DNA of 32,772 nt from JBCCJA01 sp039045975 (GTDB lineage Bacteria; Planctomycetota; Planctomycetia; Planctomycetales; Planctomycetaceae). A model generated the notes under the pieces. The model saw nothing but the letters and a program-made list of their open reading frames with translations. It ran no database searches and was not told the origin of the DNA. A program made the position numbers and the translations under genes. Below are positions 31,689 through 32,772 of this stretch, one piece after another. Within the stretch, counting starts at the first letter, position 1. Every line of letters starts with the position of its first letter. Location of the stretch: NCBI GenBank assembly GCA_039045975.1, contig JBCCJA010000043.1:1-32772 (forward strand). Reading direction: 5' to 3'.

Positions 31689-32639
31689 TTACCAGTTCTT
31701 CGGGCTGAGGAACCACCACCAGCGGTCGGTGCGGTCGTTGAAGTCGAGGTACCACTGGCCGTCGTCCCATTCGAGGCTCACTTCCCGCCAGCCGAGCGGC
31801 ACCTGCGGGTAGGGATAGAACGGGCCGATGTAGGGCCACGCCGAGGCCGAGTACTGTTGCGGGTAACTGACCGAGGCGTAGTTCGGGTACTGCGACGTCG
31901 TCGGGTAGGCGTAATTCGGCAGCCCCGGGTTGTTGTAGACCGGGCCTCCGGCGACCGGAGCGGTCGGGACCGGTCCGTAGGCGCCGTTGCCGAGCATCTT
32001 GCCGGGCGGGAGCATCGGGGCACCGGCGGCGGCGGCCCCTAGGGCGGCCGGGGCGGCGGCGAGGGCGGCCGGCGAGACGGCCCCGTACGGATTGGCGGCG
32101 GCCGAGGCGGTCTGCACCGGCTTGACCGTCAGGTTGTTCTGGACGGCCCGGACGCCCGGGACCGACGCGGCGACCTGATAGGCCTTCGCGGCCTGCTGCG
32201 GGTCGGCGATCGTGCCGCCGAGGACGCAGACGCCGTCCTGATAGCTGACCTTCATTTCGTAGCCGGCGAGGCCGGCGCCCTTGAGGGCTTCGCCGATCTT
32301 CACCGCGACCGCCTGGTTCGACTCGACCTTCGGGGTCGGGGCGGTGACGGGAGCTGCGGGGGCCGGTTGCGGCTTGGGGGCCGGGGCGGCTTGCGGTTTC
32401 GGGGCCGTGAACGCCGCGGCGGAGGCGACGGCCGGCGTGGCGGCGAAGGCGGGCGTCGACGCGGTGCGGACCTCCGGGGCGGTCGGCGGCGTGGCGATCT
32501 GGGCGAACGGGTTGTTCGGCCGTGTCGCGGCGGCCCTCTCGGCGGCCGCCTTGCGGCGGGCGGCGAACTGGCGGGCGGCGGTCTGTTCGATGTCGCCGCC
32601 GGCGAACGGCGACGCGGCCGTCGCGTCGGCGGTGGTGAC
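31689..32639 (-). CDS. BON-domain protein, partial (N terminus missing)
   Basis: The readable part is 316 residues. It begins within an Ala/Pro-rich segment with VTTADATAASPFAGG and RQFAARRKAAAERAA, continues with a long APKPQ-type linker, then a BON domain (VESNQAVAVKIGEALKGAGL onward to VRAVQNNLTVKP). An Ala/Pro/Tyr-rich region and an aromatic C terminus (EWDDGQWYLDFNDRTDRWWW) follow. BON domains bind membranes or phospholipids, so an envelope role is likely. A GTG at 32303 could be called as start, but the same frame clearly continues upstream with matching codon use. Beyond 32640 the sequence folds back on itself, so the true 5' end is not in the window. Confidence 0.75.
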   Translation of the reverse strand, partial: VTTADATAASPFAGGDIEQTAARQFAARRKAAAERAAATRPNNPFAQIATPPTAPEVRTASTPAFAATPAVASAAAFTAPKPQAAPAPKPQPAPAAPVTAPTPKVESNQAVAVKIGEALKGAGLAGYEMKVSYQDGVCVLGGTIADPQQAAKAYQVAASVPGVRAVQNNLTVKPVQTASAAANPYGAVSPAALAAAPAALGAAAAGAPMLPPGKMLGNGAYGPVPTAPVAGGPVYNNPGLPNYAYPTTSQYPNYASVSYPQQYSASAWPYIGPFYPYPQVPLGWREVSLEWDDGQWYLDFNDRTDRWWWFLSPKNW

Positions 32640-32772
32640 GCCGCCGCCGCGACGGCCGCGTCGCCGTTCGCCGGCGGCGACATCGAACAGACCGCCGCCC
32701 GCCAGTTCGCCGCCCGCCGCAAGGCGGCCGCCGAGAGGGCCGCCGCGACACGGCCGAACAACCCGTTCGCCC
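32501..32772. repeat. Long fold-back inverted repeat reaching the window end
   Basis: Bases 32501-32625 are perfectly complementary to 32648-32772 (125 bp). Allowing one mismatch, pairing extends to 132 bp with an 8-nt centre (32633-32640). The left arm is coding sequence of the BON-domain gene; the right arm is its exact antisense copy. Zero divergence over 125 bp of coding DNA ending at the window edge is best explained by a fold-back artefact of amplification, sequencing or assembly. Confidence 0.9.

Noticed and set aside
32501..32772. Hairpin telomere of a linear replicon
   Set aside because: The turn lies in the middle of a coding sequence whose 5' part is missing. An artefact explains this better.

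Overview
The window is a gene-dense, very GC-rich bacterial segment. The gene content points to Planctomycetota: a fused ResB-CcsA cytochrome c biogenesis protein preceded by its own lipoprotein, an HExxH (DUF1570-like) secreted protein, a DUF255 thioredoxin-fold protein, a squalene-pathway HpnE-like enzyme, a giant TPR protein next to ExbB/TolQ, and many short lipoproteins. The phylum call rests on this mix and the base composition, not on a marker-gene comparison. No rRNA, tRNA, CRISPR array, transposase, phage gene or integrase is visible.

Layout. 1-4094: a FabZ-like dehydratase and a DUF255 protein (both -), then a secreted metallopeptidase-like protein and a 32-residue very basic protein (both +). 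4104-9278: a palindromic repeat/terminator, then CcsBA and its upstream duplicated-domain lipoprotein (-). 9627-14899: a secreted thioredoxin-trypsin fusion, cysK and a cystathionine-synthase-type PLP enzyme (+), with a Uma2-family gene between the last two on the opposite strand, then an unknown 175-residue protein. 15068-17782: a potassium channel with a TrkA-N domain and hpnE (-). 17839-20690: a tight + operon of comF, DUF502 and hemC. 20687-21140: three overlapping tiny lipoprotein genes (-). 21390-22331: a TPR lipoprotein (+). 22341-27248: dnaA, a GNAT protein, thiG, thiS and an ExbB/TolQ protein (-). 27361-31366: a 1076-residue TPR protein and another lipoprotein (-). 31689-end: the 3' part of a BON-domain gene that runs into a perfect fold-back at the window edge.

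Much of the content is cell-envelope biology: cytochrome c maturation, lipoproteins, ExbB/TPR, a potassium channel, squalene/hopanoid synthesis and secreted hydrolases. Housekeeping steps are mixed in: haem (hemC), thiamine thiazole (thiS/thiG), cysteine/methionine (cysK plus a transsulfuration-type enzyme) and replication initiation (dnaA). hemC and ccsBA serve the same end product, cytochromes, but lie in separate operons.

The most notable non-coding signals are long palindromes just after stop codons. One family occurs twice (4104-4156 and 14148-14207) with compensatory differences in the stem. There is also a hairpin-bearing in-frame insertion inside hpnE. The last 272 bases are an almost perfect inverted repeat that is most likely a fold-back assembly or amplification artefact. 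I saw no clear new defence or mobile system. The best candidates for something undescribed are the three-gene micro-lipoprotein operon, the thioredoxin-trypsin fusion and the palindrome family.
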